Below, one piece after another: positions 62,009 through 64,000 of a stretch of DNA of 64,000 bases. Position numbers and translations under genes: made by a program. Position 1 is the first letter of the stretch. Each line of letters starts with the position of its first letter. The notes under the pieces were generated by a model. That model was not told the DNA's origin. It saw only the letters and a program-made list of their open reading frames with translations, and did not search any database. The stretch spans positions 45,520,026 to 45,584,025 of the forward strand of contig CM034240.1 of the NCBI GenBank assembly GCA_019916065.1. The letters run 5' to 3'. Origin of the DNA: Vitellaria paradoxa (taxonomy: Eukaryota; Streptophyta; Magnoliopsida; Ericales; Sapotaceae).

Positions 62009-62453
62009 CTGCGGAATCGAATAGAAGACGTTACTGACATGAGTAAGCAAATTCGCTTGCTCTGTCACAGGTCTGACCCACCCAATCTGGATATCCATGC
62101 CCCAGCGCATTCACCGCAATCCCAGCCGTCATGTCCAAATACTCCCGATCCTTAGGATCATACAATTTACAACCTTTGCCACTGGAAAGCACAACCGGAG
62201 CTCTCGCGTACGTCCCCACCAAAACCGGAGCCTCCACCTCCATCACCTCTTTACGCTCCAACTTTCCCCCAAGCGCCGCCGCCCGGGACGACGACGACGA
62301 CTCCAGCCCCTGCACGTCCCCAGTGGCACAAGCAACGGCGCTCCCACCATTCGAAGGAACTGAAGATCCTCCATTTTTCACCTTAATCGAACGGCAAATA
62401 ACTCCCGCCGCCGGAGAAATCGAACTGCCGAGAGACAGATGAATTGAGCTCAT

Positions 62454-62918
62454 GATTATAGAATTCGAAGAATAGATACTTTGGCATTGGCAATGAAATC
62501 AGCGGCTTAAATAGATGAGACTGGAACGAAATAGTGGAATTATTTAGGTTGAAATAGTTCGAAGAATGAGAGGAATTGATACTGGGTTATTGAAGAAATT
62601 CGACGCCACTTCAGCACATTATATACACATATATATTCCTGAATGAAAATGGAGACGCTTGACAAGTTATTTTCCACCTTTCTTTCCAGGGTTTTGTTTT
62701 TCGGAGCACGCGGGCTTGGAAAACTCGGGGAGTAGCAAGGGTTTAAGCACACGTGCTGCCAACTTGAGGGGGCTGACAGATCCGAACTTGTAACATGGAA
62801 GACCATGGAGGTGTTTGGACAAAGAAAAAAAAACTTTATCAATTTTCTCAAACACAAAATAAATTTTTATTAATTTTTTTCATCTTTTTAGTCTTTATCA
62901 ATTTTATCTAATTTTTTT
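62454..62918. other. Upstream flank of the aminotransferase locus
   Basis: Former promoter and 5' leader region. There is a (TATA)-like stretch at about 62620-62633, too far upstream to assign. No gene. Confidence 0.4.
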
Positions 62919-63255
62919 AACTTTCTTAAATTTTAATTTATAATTTTTACCAAACACCCAACTACTAATTAATGTGTTATGTGTCAAAAAAATAAGTGCA
63001 GTTACATTTTTTTGGTGCGCTCAAATGACAGGGATAAGATTAGTATGGGCCAAATGGTGGTTGTGGCAGACTTAGAGAGGCTAACTTTCTTAAATTTTAA
63101 TTTACAATTTTTACCAAACACCCAGTTACTAATTAATATGCTATGTGTCAAAAAAATATGTGCAGTTACATTTTTTTGGTGCACTCAAATGGCAGAGATA
63201 AGATTAGTATGGGCCAAATTAATGGTGGTTGTGGCAGACTTAGAGAGGCTAACAT
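62919..63255. repeat. 164-bp tandem duplication
   Basis: Two adjacent units begin AACTTTCTTAAATTTTAATTT at 62919 and 63083. Both contain the blocks CAAACACCC, TATGTGTCAAAAAAAT, GTGCAGTTACATTTTTTTGG and GACTTAGAGAGGCTAAC. The second differs by a few substitutions and a small insertion (TTAA before TGGTGGTTG). Confidence 0.85.
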
Positions 63256-63256
63256 C

Positions 63257-63463
63257 ACTTTTAATGTTAGTCATGTGACATCAGAGTTATAAGTCGTCCG
63301 ATCAAAATCAGACGATTCATAATTAATTTAAAAATTTTCATCGAAAATATTTAAATTTATTTTTGTGAAAATTTCCACCTATATTTTTAAATTTAGTTTA
63401 TTGTGAACTGTTCTATTTTGATCAGACGGTTCACAACTCTAATGTAACATGACTAACATTAGA
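63257..63463. mobile_element. Foldback MITE (~207 bp)
   Basis: Bases about 63257-63317 and the reverse complement of about 63402-63463 match over ~60 bp with few mismatches (TAATGTTAGTCATGT..., then GATCAAAAT-containing arms), separated by an AT-rich loop of about 85 bp. It is a strong hairpin with no coding capacity. It directly adjoins the 164-bp duplication. Confidence 0.8.
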
Positions 63464-64000
63464 TATGGTATTAATTATCCCTTATTTAGCCATTAGTGAA
63501 TAACCTGTACTTACAGTACTCCTCGATTAAAATTAAATATGCACGCATTTGAAATTGAAATATGCTAAATACATTTTTCTTTTCCAAAAATCCAAAAAAA
63601 AATTTTCTTTTCATTGTATTTTTTCCCTTCAAAAGAATTAAAGTATAATTTGAAAGTTATCAACTAAACATCCAATACAAACTTAAAATCTAATGTCACC
63701 ACTACATTTATAATTCAACCGAAAAAAAAAAAAAATCAAAGAATCATCATTAATATTGTGAAGCAAAATTTTTATCTTTCTTAATGCAGCTCTTCAGATA
63801 TCATCATTAAGTTCAACTAAATGATTTATTAAAATATGAAGTGACCTAAAGACTGGACAGGAGTTTGAGATGAATTAAAAATAACAAAAATATATTTGAC
63901 TTGATGATTTGTAAAAATAAAAAAATAAAATGGTGCAATAGAAAGGAATCACACAAAATTTAGTAATATTATTATTAATTATACGCTGTGCTTTATAAAA
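63464..64000. other. AT-rich DNA to window end
   Basis: Nothing recognised apart from A/T runs. Confidence 0.4.

Larger units (their letters stand above)
59034..62453 (-). pseudogene. WIN1: Acetylornithine aminotransferase (WIN1/argD type, plastid) locus, apparently inactivated
   Basis: Class III PLP aminotransferase of arginine biosynthesis (N-acetyl-glutamate semialdehyde to N-acetylornithine). Exons on the minus strand are 62009-62453, 61166-61278, 60820-61135 and 59034-59567. Family landmarks are clear: a plastid transit-type N-terminus, [50 protein letters not shown], and [13 protein letters not shown] with the PLP-binding Lys. The frame is broken several times: a duplicated GGGT at 62076-62083 leads to a stop within exon 1; two extra bases lie near 59504-59509; one extra base near 59173-59177 cuts off the C-terminus. 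The second intron is only 30 bp (61136-61165), too short to splice. The SNSGTEANEAAIKFA block reads [15 protein letters not shown], losing the phosphate-binding Ser. The enzyme is essential, so an intact copy should exist elsewhere. Several assembly errors are a less likely alternative. Confidence 0.82.

Noticed and set aside
62097..62442. Plus-strand frames over aminotransferase exon 1
   Set aside because: Antisense shadows; the minus strand shows the class III aminotransferase landmarks.

Overview
This is a nuclear chromosome segment of a flowering plant, most likely a eudicot. It is very AT-rich, has large introns, and carries many Harbinger-type MITEs, a Cassandra 5S-type TRIM, a Mutator-like element and L1-type LINE remnants. 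I cannot name the species. Exon structures were assembled by eye from splice signals, reading-frame continuity and recognisable protein families.

Genes, left to right. (1) 1192-10518, minus: a complete five-exon gene for the mitochondrial ribosomal protein uS15m (S15 family). One intron is about 5 kb, and one has a GC-AG boundary that the reading frame requires. (2) 27224-30819, minus: a tandem-duplicated, broken copy of that gene with a truncated first exon, a frameshifted third exon and no last two exons. (3) 43257-51405, plus: a five-exon gene for an uncharacterised plant protein with a basic patch, a coiled coil and a C-terminal LPDLNLP (EAR-type) motif. (4) 53623-54534, minus: an intronless AP2/ERF transcription factor with a C-terminal LDLKLG EAR motif. 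(5) 59034-62453, minus: the acetylornithine aminotransferase (arginine biosynthesis) locus, which looks like a pseudogene with several independent lesions. From memory, Arabidopsis chromosome 1 has the same neighbourhood around AT1G80580-AT1G80620 (ERF084, WIN1, an unknown protein, an S15-like protein), so this appears to be a conserved block with one local change of order.

The middle of the window, about 7284 to 38600, is one large tandem duplication. Unit A runs 7284-26962 and unit B 26963-38600. Because both units survive, each acts as an empty-site control for insertions in the other. This supports TAA target-site duplications for two MITE families. It shows a 2.9-kb Mutator-like element with about 0.3-kb terminal inverted repeats in unit A, and it shows that a 6.5-kb decayed PIF/Harbinger transposon (20363-26905) entered unit A after or around the duplication. 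That transposon is itself interrupted by a three-LTR Cassandra element flanked by a perfect 5-bp target duplication. Its ends match four short MITEs in the window, so it is a candidate source element for that family.

The remainder is AT-rich intergenic DNA with microsatellites, foldback elements and short tandem duplications. I see no tRNA genes, no CRISPR and no organellar or bacterial DNA. Nothing here is convincingly a new biochemical system. The notable content is genome-evolutionary: the MITE/parent pair with paralogous empty sites, the tri-LTR Cassandra, the in-frame triplicated repeat in the uS15m copy, and the decayed aminotransferase locus.
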